From the NCBI RefSeq assembly GCF_000264905.1, contig NW_006763147.1:1-64000 (forward strand): 64,000 bases of DNA, given 5' to 3'. Source of the stretch: Stereum hirsutum FP-91666 SS1. Lineage: Eukaryota; Basidiomycota; Agaricomycetes; Russulales; Stereaceae. Each line of letters opens with the position of its first letter. Positions within the stretch are counted from its first letter, which is position 1. Shown in pieces: positions 31,930 through 44,168 of the stretch. The notes beneath the pieces were generated by a model. That model saw nothing but the letters and a program-made list of their open reading frames with translations, ran no database searches and had not been told where the DNA came from. The translations under genes were made by a program, and so were the position numbers.

Positions 31930-33005
31930 CTACCTCTTCCCTTCGCCGTCCCTCCACGCCATAATTCCCTCCTCATCAACTACTTCCCACTTCCTACACA
32001 CCTCCACCATCCTCCTCCACCTACCCCCACTCGCACCCATCAAACTCTCCCACACCTCACTCCCATCTCCGACCATTCTCTTCAAAGAAGCCAACAACGC
32101 CACAATCACCAGATCAGCGAAACATGGCTCCGACCCGCCCATCACGAATAAGCTTCCCTTACCAGTATCCTCATCATTGTCCATCTCCATACCTTTCGCA
32201 AGACCATATTCATTCGCCTTCATCCATCCATCTACTTCGTTCAACCCCTTCACCGTCCTCGCAACCAACGCCTCCCTCGTTGTCTTCCCCGCCACCGAAT
32301 CAATCGGAGGCAAAAACTCTTCCATCTTCTTCCCAAACTGTTTTTCTCGGCGTGCGCGGTAGTATGATCGACTTGGTTCGGGGAGTTGGAGGATTATGGC
32401 GGGTAAGACGAGCGGCATGATTGGGGTTACTTTTTCGAGAAGTGTTCTTATGAATAGGGTTTGGAGAGCGATCGTTCCGTGTGGGACGAGGATCGGAGTT
32501 CTATCCAGAGTCGTTGTTTCTCCGTCTCCATCGTATGAGCTTCCTGTGGATGCGGAGGAACCGGGTGGACTGGGATACGTTTTATCCAGATACACGGCGA
32601 TATTAATGCTCTCGCTGACGGTCGTGTTCGTGTTCGGATCGTGAATGATGGGGACGGTGTAGTGTGGCGTTCCGTCTGGGTTTGTCGATGTCGGGGGAGC
32701 GGGAGGAGAGAGGGAGAGGCAGGTGGAGGCGATGGAGGGGAAGTGGACCCAGTGGGTGATGTGCGGGATGCGTTTCACGTTTAGTGCAAATCTGAGGTGG
32801 GTTTAATCATTGGATGCGCGGGGGCGATAGTTGAGACGAATAAAAGATGATTATAGTTAGAATTGGTGAGCAGAAGCGTTGCGTACCGAACTTTCCAGAC
32901 ATTAGGAGACCAGCACACATCCGGCGAAGCATTACCCGGGATATCGTACAGAACTATAGGCTTGAAGCCCGAATCAGAGTTGGGCGTGGCGGCGGCGCTA
33001 GACAT
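31930..33005 (-). CDS. Glutathione transferase, etherase-like GSTFuA type
   Basis: Two exons, 32887-33005 and 31930-32791. The thioredoxin-like N-terminal part has IVLYDIPGNASPD, SPNVWKVRFALNVK and the glutathione-contact region TVPIIHDPNTNTTVSESINI with ES after the cis-Pro strand, then IAVYLDKTYPS. The all-helical C-terminal part includes RTLLEKVTPIMPLVLP, EQSRSYY-like text and SEPCFADLVIVALLASLKRM. The make-up matches the basidiomycete GSTFuA group, related to bacterial LigE-type etherases, which act in detoxification of wood-derived and other electrophiles in the cytosol. A His/Ser/Asp-rich insert (SASTGSSYDGDGETTT) interrupts the domain link. A paralogue lies at 41469-42343. The substrate is not predictable. 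Confidence 0.85.
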
Positions 33006-33744
33006 AGACAGGGTACTTTCACAACAAGCCTCAGATAAGGAAGAGCGAAGCGCTGAACAAGATAATATGACACGACTCCAGCAGACCTAGAGCGCAGTTA
33101 GAAGGTCGTTAGTTGAATGAGAGTCCAGATTGACGAAGATGTGTACAGCGGTGGTATACTTATATACACTTCGTACCCCAACTGACGGAAAACGTTGGGG
33201 TTTGATGCGGACAATGGATAATCGAGTTTTCTGATGGACAATACGATGGACAAAGGTACACGTCGGAACACCAACCATCCTACAGCGCTCTGCCATGACC
33301 GATCGAGAGCTTCAAGGAAGTAAGGCATTTCTGGCTGAGGCTTGAAGTACGTGTCTTCAGCCTTCGGCGCCACGCCACGTATACTTACCACCGCCCATAT
33401 GCATCGCAAAGACTTAGAAAGCGATCTCTGGAGATATTTGCACAAAACTCATAGAGAAGGTCAAGGCGAATTCGCACAGATAAAACGCAACGATAGAGCA
33501 TCTGGACATTCGACGAAAAAATGCTCTGCTCGATGACAAACAAATTATACAACGCTACGGAAGCCAGAACGCCTATTTATATATTTTCGAGATTATCGAC
33601 AGTCACTGCAAGAAAAGGGGGAATCGTACATGAGCATGTCTATCGACGCGCAGAAAAGGAATGTTGACAAACCTCAGAAAACCCAAACGAGGGTGGATCG
33701 GCATTGTGATCAAAATGCTCTAAAACACTCATGCTCCAAAACAC
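33006..33744. other. Intergenic region
   Basis: No gene recognised. The part near 33159-33166 has a TATATAAG on the minus strand, about 155 bases before the GST start, a possible but distant promoter element. Confidence 0.5.
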
Positions 33745-33989
33745 TCAGAGGCAAAGCTGGGAAGTGAAAAATGCAGATTAGCATCAAATATATATATGAA
33801 GGCATATGGAGAGAAAAAGAAACTCACCCCGGCGACGCAGTTATCAGCGCAGCACTCGCTGTTGACAGCGCAAGACTGGGCGAGAGGCTTGCACTCGGGC
33901 GCACCCCAGCGTTTTTCCTCTGCAGCCGCGGCGGCGGAGGAAATGAAGACGGCGAGGGCGAAGACAACGGTCTTGATAGAGAACTGCAT
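33745..33989 (-). CDS. Small secreted six-cysteine (knottin-like) peptide
   Basis: Exon 1 (33828-33989) starts MQFSIKTVVFALAVF, a typical signal peptide ending in an Ala-rich site, followed by EEKRW, which could be a processing point. An intron at 33757-33827 leads to a 4-codon exon (LCL stop) at 33745-33756. The mature part then has six cysteines in the order C-x6-C-x5-CC-x3-C-x4-C (CKPLAQSC, ECC, ADNC, LCL). This is the spacing of inhibitor cystine knots. Such peptides in fungi include secreted effectors or antimicrobial-like proteins, but no function can be assigned here. Without the splice the frame reads on into intron sequence and loses the sixth cysteine, so the short second exon is favoured. 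Confidence 0.7.
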
Positions 33990-36742
33990 GGTTGAGCGAT
34001 CGGAGGAAGAGTAGACTGGTGATGAGTTTGGTAAGAGCGGATGAGAGAAATAGCAAGCAAGGAGAGCAGAGGCTTTATACCATTCTTGAGGCACCTTTGC
34101 GACGACGTCAATACCTGAATATTGTTCTGGAGCCGCCTCCCTGTCGTAAGTGACACCGCATGTCGTATGGTCAGTGAGGTTGAGACAGTGCGGAGATGGT
34201 ACGGTGATTTAATTAGAGTGGCCCCCTTCCTCGTGCTGTCTTCTGTGTGAAGAAAAGGACGTGAACTGACTGGACAAGCTCATGTATGTGAACATATGGG
34301 GATGCGGAGCAACCTACCGTTCGACCCCGCGTCCCAAGCGGTGAGGACGATCAGACAAAAGTGCGTCAAAAAGCTTTGCGATATGTCAGAGCAGATGAAC
34401 GCGGGAAACCCAGTGGGGCCGAGATGCCCTTGCCAGTGAGTGATACTATACACTGTTGCGTGCATGCGTGAGGGTTGTGGCGCTGATACACCACAAAGAC
34501 GATGTCTAAGGAATCGCATACGAGCATACATGTGGCAGCCTGAATCAATCCCGAAGGGCAAGCGCATCAAGAAGCATAAGCGAGAAGAATCAAATGCATA
34601 AGACTACGAATACACACGTTTCCAACGAGACTCTGCCTTGCGATTTGCCAGGACTTCAGCGTTCGTTGAGGCAATATTGAGAAGCCACGGACCAGTGAGT
34701 GAGCCTAGGCTGTCAGCGTAAACACAACGATTAAGAGATGTATACCGAGAATTGAATACTCCAGCATAACGGGGTGACAGGCGGCGATTATGAAATCATC
34801 GGTGTATCTCTCAGTGGAAAACGAGCATGGATCTGCGTCATAAGACGACGATCTTGACCACCAAGGCCTGGACGACGGTGTTTTCGAGGAGACCAGAAGC
34901 TGTGCCTCTAGACCTCTCAGAACATATGTGATCAGTTATTTCCGGTCTTACTCCAACGAAAAGGATCGTTCTTACCGTTTTTCGACCAATCAATCCATCA
35001 TGAGCGAGGATCCGAGGACCACGGATTTGGCAACGACGTATCCATCAGCACCTCGACAGAGGATTATAGTGCTTGAATTCCAGATTTCGTGTTAGGGTGG
35101 ATGGAAGAGCACTGACCGACCTGAACCAAGTGAAAGGATAATTTTAAGGAAGGTTATTTACAAAGGGAGTCGTCCATCTTATGAGCACGAAGAGCGACCG
35201 AACGAATGAAAGCAGACGCCATCCTACGCCATCCTAATACCGGAAGGAGTTACAAAGAACAGACCAGAGCCAGGTCCCCGTCGGAGATCAAGAAGTCTGT
35301 GGAGAAATCCGGAAATGATCTGCAAGTTCGAAGGTTTCAGCAACATGACGGCGCCCGAAAAAGTGAAGTTCCCACCTACCGAGCGTTCAGCTGTCTAGTA
35401 AACCTAGAGCTGACCGCCGTGAGCCGTCCGCATTCGGACCCATCTGCAATGACGATATATCGAGGCAGACAATGATCCACGGCACGGAGACCGCCCAGAC
35501 ACTGGGTATCAGCAACGGCAGGTATGATATAGTGCAATAATGCCTAGGCAAGTGTACTGTTTGAGAACAGAATCACATCCGCCCTCTAGAATAACATGCA
35601 AGACAAAAAGGCGGTTAGGAAAACGACGCTTCAATGAAAGAGGAAGGTTAGAGCAAAACTCCCCAAAAAGATCTAAATGGAGTATAAGAGGATATGTTCG
35701 TGGCTCTCCAGCGATGACGTGAGCCACCGTACACGGTAGACGCTATTTATCCACCACCCTTCATATGACACGTCCGCCTTTCACCCAAGACCCGTCCCCG
35801 TGTCTTCGATGTAAAACAGCTCTTCGGGCCCATGCACAGCCCATCGCAGATCTTTGTTGGAGACTTGAATACACAATTTGTTGCTGCCCAAATTCGTAAA
35901 ATGGGCATCATTACGGTTGTGTAAACAGCGGGGGGTCCATACTTTAGCAAAACATCGACGGCGTCGATGTTCGATGTGATGAACTTTCAAAGACGTCAGT
36001 GGCGCCCATATATTAATTTCCCCATGGAATTTGAGCGCCGTTTTGCCTATCAGGGCACAGAAAATACAGCAGTAAGTTCAACAAGGTCCACATCCAGACC
36101 GGAAAGCAAAACAACGCTACTGGGTCCCTGAAGTCCACCGGCCGCAGCTTCAAAGCAGCTTGGACCAGTTGGTCTTGTGCGACGTTAAGCAGTATGATAG
36201 AAGACTATTGTACCGCCTATTACGAAGCCTTATTCACTTAGGATGATGCAGAAAATGAAGCTAGAGCTGTAGTACATGTGGTACAGAAGGAAGCTGATGC
36301 AGCGAAACACAGCGAGTAGAGAGCGAGGGGGGAGGAAGTTGGAAGACGTGGCATAACCGTGACCTTCTCTGAGTGGAGTCTGATCTTGGCCAAGTTAGAT
36401 CTCCGCTTAATTTATTCCGCCACATACGAGCTCGCCACAGTGGCCCTTTGGTAATCTGCTCCCGATCACAATCTCGACTCTCGGGCTCAACTGCGTCTTA
36501 GAGAATAAGAATATCATCAGTGTATATGTCCTGTCCCGAGAAAATCGGCCTGCAGCATAGTAATATAGGTTGCTATATCTGCGGCGGCCGAACCGTGACC
36601 TGCATAAAATGACATCGCTTGCATGCTGCTCGTGGGAGGGTCACAAACCAACAGAGCTGAGAGCAGCACTAGATAATATACTTGGAAGCAATGAGCGTGT
36701 GTTGGTGGCTACAAACATGTGTGGTACGATAAAATGAGTGAT
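33990..36742. other. Long stretch without a recognised gene
   Basis: About 2.75 kb. Apart from the promoter of the six-cysteine peptide I find no coherent multi-exon gene; open frames are short and of odd composition. It may hold a gene too split for recognition, decayed elements or regulatory DNA. Confidence 0.45.
34073..34079 (-). promoter_or_regulatory. TATA box of the six-cysteine peptide gene
   Basis: TATAAAG on the minus strand, 84 bases before the ATG at 33989. Confidence 0.55.
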
Positions 36743-37990
36743 TTAAGCAACATAGTGTCCGTGCTCGAGACCATAAAGCTTCGCAGGTATATCGACCATC
36801 TCGCTGTCAGCGACCGGATATACGTGTTGGCCAGACGAGGAGTGTGTGCGAATGCAGGCGGGCGCATCATCGGCGGGCGCAAAACCGGGTGTACAGCGGT
36901 GGATAACACAGGAGCTGGAAAGACACTGGACATCAGCGACTCCAGGTATGGCGGTGCAGTCCTGACCGATTTTCTGATACGGGGAGAGGGGCAGGGCGCA
37001 ACCACCACCTGAGATCAAACATTAATGAGGGTCATGATGATCCAAAATCAGCTTGTTTTCATCCGATACGGGGCTTAAGCGAGAGAAAGGGTAATGGGAA
37101 GACAACTCACAGCTCTCCAGGTCATTCGCGGTGTTAACGCACTCGAAGGCCCGACCAGATCCACCCGAAACACCACAAGCCATCCACCCACTACCCATCA
37201 CGCTACATGATCCACTTCCCTCGTACCTGTTGACAGATCACTTGGATGTGCTACTGGGACAAACTAGAGCAGAAGTGCACACTCCTTTGTCCAGCATATT
37301 GCATCAGTCTCCTGGCCATCGTGTAATACCAAGAAAGAACTCACCGTTGCAGACCAGATTAGGTGCCGAACAAACACAGGCGCCCTCGGAAACACTGAAG
37401 CCGTCACCGCAGCTGAAGCCGCAGGTTCCAGAGCCACAAACCGGGATTGCATGGTCGGGGTACGCACAACCGGACGCAGAAGCAGCAGTGTTGACCTTGG
37501 ACAACCAGCGAAATCAGCGACATCCGGTCAAGTATCCTCCATAATATTATGCATACTATATTCTCGAGCTCAGTCAGAACGTACGCTTTCCCAGAGATAG
37601 TGACAGCGGCCATCGCAACGGCATTGGTCACGACGAAGGTGGGCAAGGTAGAAATACAGAGGCAACCGCCTATCAGAATGGGCGAACATCTTCGATGAGC
37701 TGTGGTCTATAGCAGAGCAAAGATGGTAGGAACCTACTGATGAACCCGACTGGAATAGATGTGAGGAGCGAATAGCATGTTGATTAGGTCAATGGAATGA
37801 ACTACAATAACGCAGAGTACTCACCCGTCACGGAGCTAGTTCCGATAGTCGCTTTGATGGGAGTATTGGAGACGGAGGCACAGACATCGGCCAAGGTACG
37901 TGTGTCTAGAGAAGTGCGAAGAGCGAGCACGCTACCAGCGACACGGGCCACGACAAACAAAAGAGCGATAGGAGTCCTAAAGGAACGCAT
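36743..37990 (-). CDS. Secreted cysteine-rich CPL1-like protein
   Basis: The minus-strand start MRSFRTPIALLFVVARVAG at 37990 is a signal-peptide-like segment. Exons then give GGCLCISTLPTFVVTNAVAM, a Cys-rich part (GCAYPDHAIPVCGSGTCGFS, ACVCSAPNLVCNG), CSVMGSGWMACGVSGGSGRA with FECVNTANDLESC, and a last exon GGGCALPLSPYQKIGQDCTA / IPGVADVQCLSSSCVIHRCT. The last two match the CPL1-like domain found in secreted proteins of many basidiomycetes, named for Cryptococcus CPL1. The function in saprotrophs is unknown. Two exon joins are unclear: a 12-base mini-exon near 37729-37740, and an intron near 37505-37590 that stays in frame only with a GTTCTG donor. A frameshifted copy cannot be excluded. Confidence 0.68.
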
Positions 37991-39445
37991 GATGTCCCCG
38001 AGAGTAGCGAGAAAGGCTACAAAGAGATCGAGTCCAACTGCGAAGAGGCAGAACGAGGGAGGAACCCTGCTGGTTCAGATCTGACGTTTTTATACATTGT
38101 CGACGGGATCCGATAGGACCTGGCAGGCGCGGGATGAGCTAGATTGAGCGTCTCCTTTCAGCATTGTGCGACATATATGTGTCTTTTTAGATCAAATCAC
38201 CGTTGGCGCACCGAGGTACATGGTGAAATTCGAGCTGGAAACATGTCCATGAGCTGTCCAACGAAGCGTGAGGCCTGAGCCTGGACGTAGCGGCGATTGA
38301 GTGGTCTGTTCCGATGGCTAAATGAGGACAGAGGCTCCGTCACCTACCACAAGTGTCTGAAGTTAGGAATAAAAGCCTATGCCAGGGTTCACACGTTCAC
38401 GATTTCAGCCCCGAGTTTTTGAGCATGAGCAGTTGCTGGTCGCCACCACCAGGCTACAGTTGCGTCGTTCCCCTGGAAGACCCGGAGCGGAGTCTGAACC
38501 CGAGCCTTTAAATTTCCTTTTTGGCGCGTGCTGACGACACGTGGCCGCTGTTCTGCTTGCCCTTCCACTTCTATCTTTCCTCGTTTCTTTTGGCTGCCAG
38601 AGCGTAGGTATCTCACCTTTCAGACTTACTGTGATTGCTGCTCTCGCTGTGAGACTAGTGCTCTAAGCAAATGATGTGAGGATCGATGCCGCTCCCCTTG
38701 ACTCGGATGGTTTCGTTGAATCGCTCACTGGCGGGCAGGCTCTAGTTAATCTCGAGGAGGCCTGCTCGCTTCCAATATTTACGGTCATATGCACTTCTTG
38801 ATACTCACCAGGTGAGCCAAATTCAGAGGCCTATGTGATCTTTGTACTGTGACATAAAGTAGTGCACCGCCCACAACCCGACATAAGTAGTCGCACCGAT
38901 CTCTCTCGCTGACTCGTCCCATGACGTTGCTAGCTTTTGCAAGCGTCCGCGTCTGACACAATACCGTTGGACGAGGACTCTGCTTCCAACTCATTTGGCG
39001 ACCTTTCCCACACCAGATTTATCGTACATGACACAGCATTAGGGTCATTGACTTTGCGTGCACTCAGAGTATCGCGATTCGCGAAAGCCGGGTATTCTGT
39101 GTAAGAAGAGTCTGATTTCATGCATATCTATTGATGGTCATCAATGTGTGGGAGACTGTCCACAAGCTGGGCACTGATGGATGTCTTTGCCGCAAAAGTT
39201 ACTCTGCTGTGCTAGACTCGTACCTTTCGATATCGGCCGCCTTGTACAGGTTCTTGTCGCCAGCATTATCACGGCTATCAAGATAATTTGGACATTGCTA
39301 CACTCGTGGGGCTTCGAAAAACGATGTGCCTCATTGGGTTCTCCAGTCTGGCTGAGTGAGTGTGGCAGGCTGCTTTCTCATGCTGCGAATAATGTTTAAA
39401 AGACGTCCACATGCAGTCACCATACTTTCTGCAAACACATTCAAG
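37991..39445. other. Intergenic region
   Basis: About 1.45 kb between divergent genes. Apart from the TATA box near 38090 I see no supported gene. Confidence 0.45.
38087..38094 (-). promoter_or_regulatory. TATA box of the CPL1-like gene
   Basis: TATAAAAA on the minus strand, 97 bases before the ATG at 37990. Confidence 0.5.
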
Positions 39446-41135
39446 ATGCCTTCCCCTTCCCCTATACGCTCTTCTCTACAGCGAGTCATCCCTGATGATA
39501 ACCTCTGGTAGGTCACCCAGCAATACCCATCCCAGCTGATTTCTACTGAACCATTCTTTGCCAGGGTACTAGCGAACTACACCAGTTTATCTGGTGCCGG
39601 TAAGCCCGCAGGTTGGGGGTTGTCGCTTGCGTTTTCGCTCATTCCTATTATCAGTCATGTGGTTGCTCGACTTCCTGCAAACCTTTCCCCTCGAGATGGA
39701 CGTAGTCTGGTCAAGACCACTGACAAGCATATCCATTATTTTCATCGTCAACCGATATCTTTTCCTCTTCTACGAAGTCACACAACTGGTCTTTCAGATG
39801 CCCGGAAGAGGCCCAGACTCTAGGTGCAGGCAGCACTAACCAGGCCACTACATAACGTAGCTAATGTGTATCATCTAGCTGTGGCACATTATTCTACCTC
39901 AGCGTTCTGGCCCAAATGGGAACAGTAGCTCTTACAAGCGGTGCGCGGACACCTCTATATCCTCGATTCATGTCTTATTTTCCCTGTCTAGTTCTACTTG
40001 TGATCCGAGTGATTTCCATCTATCGCCGGCGCGTTATGATTATCTTCGTGTCGATGACGCTGGTGTTGATGAGGCTGATTATCAGTCTGATCGTACGTGA
40101 TTTACCCTCACCACTTGAACTATGATGGGGATCTTACACCGCTACGGCCGCAGGAAAACATCACCACAGGCGGCAGCTCCACTCAGACTGGACAATACAA
40201 ACTATTTTCCCGCTGCCAGCTTCGCATATCCGTGCACACTTCGGACGCCGCTCTATACGATCAGTAAGTCGTCTCAATATACCGGCTTATTTATACTCAA
40301 TGGCTACCTTGTAGGCGTAAGTCGTTATGATCCATTCCTAAGCTTCGGTCCACGCATTGATGGACACAGTTCAAACTGTTACACCATTTTTGACTCTAGC
40401 CTTCGATCTATTCGTCTTTGTGTTGACTCTCCACAAAACATATCGTCACGGACAAGAGATGCGAAGATTTGGCCAAACGAGTATCGCCGACATACTTCTC
40501 AGAGACGGTTAGCGACGTTCTGTTATTGCATAAAATTCCTTTCCATCTAACGCGTTAACAAAAGGGGTCTTATACTTTCTGTATGTTATCTTTCACAGGA
40601 GGTGCCAACTGGAACTGACTTTCGGGCCCGCCCTTATTATAGAGCCGTCACACTCGTAGGCGTCTCTGTGGCTGTGTCTCAAATCGTAAGATTGTTTGTC
40701 TGCGCTTATCATCGTCTCCATCCAGAGCTGAAAATCCCTCCAGATCTCCTTCTCAAACAATACCGTGGTGCGTACTTACCTGAATTCGTTTCTCAATACA
40801 GACTAACGAGACTTTCCAGTTGTCTGCGGGAAACTCTGCTTTCAGCAGTATCTCGAGACCATATTTTAATGCGTGAGTAGATCAGTCGTTCTATCGCATC
40901 TATCTCACACGATGTTGGCAGCCTGCCGAATTTGCTGGTCAACCGACTCTTCCTGAATCTGCGAACTTTCCACGGCGATGCTCAACTACACTCCATACGA
41001 GTAACAGGAGTAGTTTCGGATCTCAGTGAGATTACACCGCAGATGTTCGAAAGTTTCGGGGCCCCAACAGATACAACTACGAGTCATACGGACATACGTT
41101 CTCATAGCGGCGTTGCTGATGCAGACGAAACATAG
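39446..41135 (+). CDS. DUF6533-type multi-pass membrane protein
   Basis: First exons 39446-39507, then short exons giving WVLANYTSLSGA, VMWLLDFLQTFPLEMDVVWS followed by RPLTSISIIFIVNRYLFLFY. This is the hallmark of the basidiomycete DUF6533 family (DxLxTFxxExxxxWxxPxT...F..NRY). Further membrane segments: CGTLFYLSVLAQMGTVALTS, IRVISIYRRRVMIIFVSM, FLTLAFDLFVFVLTLHKTYR and the family's ILLRDG. The end reads LPNLLVNRLFLNLRTF, as in the family C-terminus, stop 41133-41135. Members have about seven membrane helices and no known function. Between about 40,580 and 40,920 I cannot join exons cleanly, so the last helices may be damaged. Confidence 0.65.
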
Positions 41136-41468
41136 GCACTGCGGTGACGACGCGGCGAATGTTGACCCGAAGTGAGCCTGTTGTGGCTTGTCGTGTACGC
41201 TACTCGGAACGTGGTGGTATTTATGCGACACGGCAACGAATCGCCTACCGGGGCAGGGCGGCGAGGCAGCGCATGTACATATCTGGGAATTTACAAGAGT
41301 TAACAGCATCACGGTGTCCCGGGTTCTGATACTTAGAGTCAACGGACTTCCTCGTTAAGGTCTGGCGATGACTGTGCGAGCGCTTGATGACACCGCTCGC
41401 AAAGCCACTCTCATATATATAAGGCGCCACTGACCTTCTCATAGATCTGTCAAGCCCACTGTGCAACT
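41136..41468. other. Intergenic, promoter of second GST
   Basis: No gene. It contains the TATA box at 41414-41423. Confidence 0.5.
41414..41423 (+). promoter_or_regulatory. TATA box of the second GST gene
   Basis: TATATATAAG, 55 bases before the ATG at 41469. Confidence 0.55.
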
Positions 41469-42343
41469 ATGGTTCAGACTATCGTCCTGTACGACATTCC
41501 CGGTACGAGTCCGAACACCTGGAAAGCACGGTAAGCACAATCATATGTGATGCTTCTGCGTCCTCAACCTGCGACCGTTGTCTGTACAGTTTTTCCTTGA
41601 ATATGAAGGGCCTTATCTACGAGACAAAATGGATCGAATACCCAGACATCGCGCCCCTCTGCCATCAACTGGAACTCGACACCGCCTCTCCAATGCACAC
41701 CGATATTCATGACGGCAAACCGCACTACACCCTTCCCATCATGCACGATCCTTCGACCCATACGACCGTCGCCGACTCGTTCAAGATAGCACAATATCTT
41801 GACCGCACTTACCCCCCGTCATCTTCACCATCGTCGACCAAGAACATTCAACTGCTCCCAAAGGGCACGATCGCGTTACAGTTGGCGTTTCTTCAATATT
41901 TCACGGAGAAGGTGACCATGCCGATGTTCCCGATTCTTGCTTTGCCCACGAAACTTTCGCTCCCGCCGCGCAGTCAAGAATATTATCGTGCAACTAGGGA
42001 GCAAATGTTCGGGATGAGGATAGAGGATATCGCACCAGAGGGTAGTCCCCAGAGGTCGGAGTATTGGAGACTGGCACTGGAAGGGTTGAATCAGATTCAT
42101 GAGTGGACGAAGCTGAACGACGGGATTAGCGATCAAGATCCAGGGAAATGGCAGTACGTGATGGGGGCGAAGCCGGGGTTTTCCGACGTTATGATGGCCG
42201 CTCAACTTCACTGGGTGAGAAGGTTGTTTGGACGTGAGTCGAAGGAGTGGAAGGATGTGATGTGTGTCAGTGGAGGCAGGTGGGCATGGTTGATGGAAGA
42301 GTTCGCAGAGTGGGATCGCGTGGATGAAAATGAGTCGGAGTGA
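41469..42343 (+). CDS. Glutathione transferase, etherase-like GSTFuA type
   Basis: Two exons, 41469-41530 and 41590-42343. The order of motifs is the same as in the GST at 31930-33005: IVLYDIPGTSPNTWKAR, FSLNMKGLIYETKWIEYPDI, HYTLPIMHDPSTHTTVADSF, IAQYLDRTYPP, then the helical domain with FLQYFTEKVTMPMFPIL and KPGFSDVMMAAQLHWVRRLF. The SPNTWKAR region is where the catalytic Ser or equivalent sits in this group. It is more compact than the other copy, lacking the Ser/Asp insert. The pair are diverged paralogues about 8.5 kb apart on opposite strands. Role as for the first copy: conjugation or ether cleavage of electrophiles is inferred from the group. Confidence 0.87.
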
Positions 42344-43433
42344 GCGTGATAGGCTTGCATTGTATAGGATATCGTAAGCCTTGCTCACTTCACTGCCCGA
42401 TATCCTCCTCGACTAACTTTATTGCTTCCTTGAAAGTCTGTAGAGTTTATTAATCAACCATTTCATTACCAACCCACCCGCCTTCAGAAGAGAAGTCCTT
42501 ATCTTTTTCCCAGAACATAGATGTCGAAAATCACCCTACATACACGACCATAGAAGCAATTCCATTGAATGGTTTGGAGTCATGGCTGTATGTTGTCTGT
42601 GCTCCTTCAGAACTTGCCGAATGTTTGTGAGTATTTCAACATCTAGGGTCGATTGTGCATATACGGTTCGTACATCCTTTCCATGCTGATACTATTCTAC
42701 ATGGATATCTTCGAAGGCTAGTCCAGAGCACTAATTTCAGTCAGCATCGCGACGCCACCACCACCCAGCTATTCAATCGAACGCCGGCCGGCAGGTGACT
42801 TACAGTTATCACGAGTCTGCGCCGTAACGTATACATGATTCGAGTACGATGAAGGTCCCAAACGTTTCAGCAACTTACAACGACCTTTTTCTGGACGATG
42901 CTCTAGAGCTTCAGGGCTCGTCCGGACGATCAGACTCCCATAGTCGCCGCCTCTGGCCCATGCTTGCCCTCCACACTGACGCGCTCTTGTGTTGTGAATG
43001 GCTTGGGAGGCCAAATGGACTGTTTCTGTTAGTCCGTTTAGTACGAGCTGAGTAATCTGAAATCAGTTTTTGCATGATTTCGTTTCTATTTCTCTTTCCC
43101 CTGCTCCGAGACGATCAGCGACAACCCCGATGGGAATGCTTGACCCGGGCATATCTTATTGTCTCAACGACGTACAGCCGACTGTTGAAACAGTTGTACC
43201 TAGGTTTCGAGTTGAATGCTGTGGCGTAGGCTAGGGTATATATCCCAAAGAGGTCTTCTCTGAGCTGACAGTGACTTGCCAATACTAGGCGTGAGTACAC
43301 TAATGACCGACCGAGACTTTCTTGGACTCATGGAAGCATATAAAGCATGCAGATCATGAACGCAGATCATGTCGCTCAAGGTCTTCCCCACTCCACTGAC
43401 ATCCTATTTTTGTCCTTCTGTCATTGGAATACT
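42344..43433. other. Intergenic region
   Basis: About 1.1 kb without a recognised gene. The last 100 bases hold the TATA box of the following secreted protein gene. Confidence 0.45.
43339..43345 (+). promoter_or_regulatory. TATA box of the secreted orphan gene
   Basis: TATAAAG, 95 bases before the ATG at 43434. Confidence 0.5.
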
Positions 43434-44168
43434 ATGCTATATCTCTCGTTAACTCTTACATTGCTAGGGCTACCCTTCGCAGTCTTCACCTCCCCCACTA
43501 TCTCGCGCCGCCAAACCGCATGCAGTAATGACACCACACTGCCTGAATTATTACTCACCGCGACCGAGATCTCTACCGGGTCATCCCAACCCCTCGTCGT
43601 CGACTTCACTTCCGTAGATGACACATTCTTGCTCGTTGTAAGTCCATCCTACAATCCATCTCCTCCTCCTACTATGACCACCTTTGGCTAACTTACGCCG
43701 CATGAAATACGTCCCAGACAACCGCCACCGCAACAGGCATAATCGCGAACACCAACTTCACCCTGACCGAAACCCTGCTCATCGCCGGCGGCTTCCCGAC
43801 CGCTCAATTCGGGACAGAAGCCATCTCCGGCCTTCCCATCACGTTTGAGTTTCTTTCGCTCGGTGGGGGTGTGCAGCCTAGGCCCGTTGGGGAGTATTGC
43901 TCTACGGTACGCATTGTCACTTCCCTCTGCATTATAAGTACATGCCCAATCATGGTGTATTACGCTGACTACGTATGTCTCTTTCTTGTGTATATAGTCC
44001 GAAACTCCAGCCCTCCTGGGCATCGACACCGACGCGACCGATTTCTCATTGTGCAGTAACCCGACGAGCGGGTTGGATCTGATTGTGTGGCAGGCTGCGG
44101 CGGGGGCGAGTTTGTACGATTTTAGTACTTGTGTAGCTGTTGATCTTACTATCTCGCTGGTGGGGTGA
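43434..44168 (+). CDS. Secreted protein of unknown function
   Basis: Three exons. MLYLSLTLTLLGLPFAVF is a clear signal peptide, which is why the ATG at 43434 is preferred over one at 43347. The mature part begins TISRRQTACSNDTTLPELLL; RR may be a processing site. Later exons read TTATATGIIANTNFTLTETL, LPITFEFLSLGGGVQPRPV and the Cys-containing DFSLCSNPTSGLDLIVWQAA, ending ISLVG with TGA at 44166-44168. Four cysteines, a beta-rich pattern and no enzyme motif. I do not recognise a family. Confidence 0.7.
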
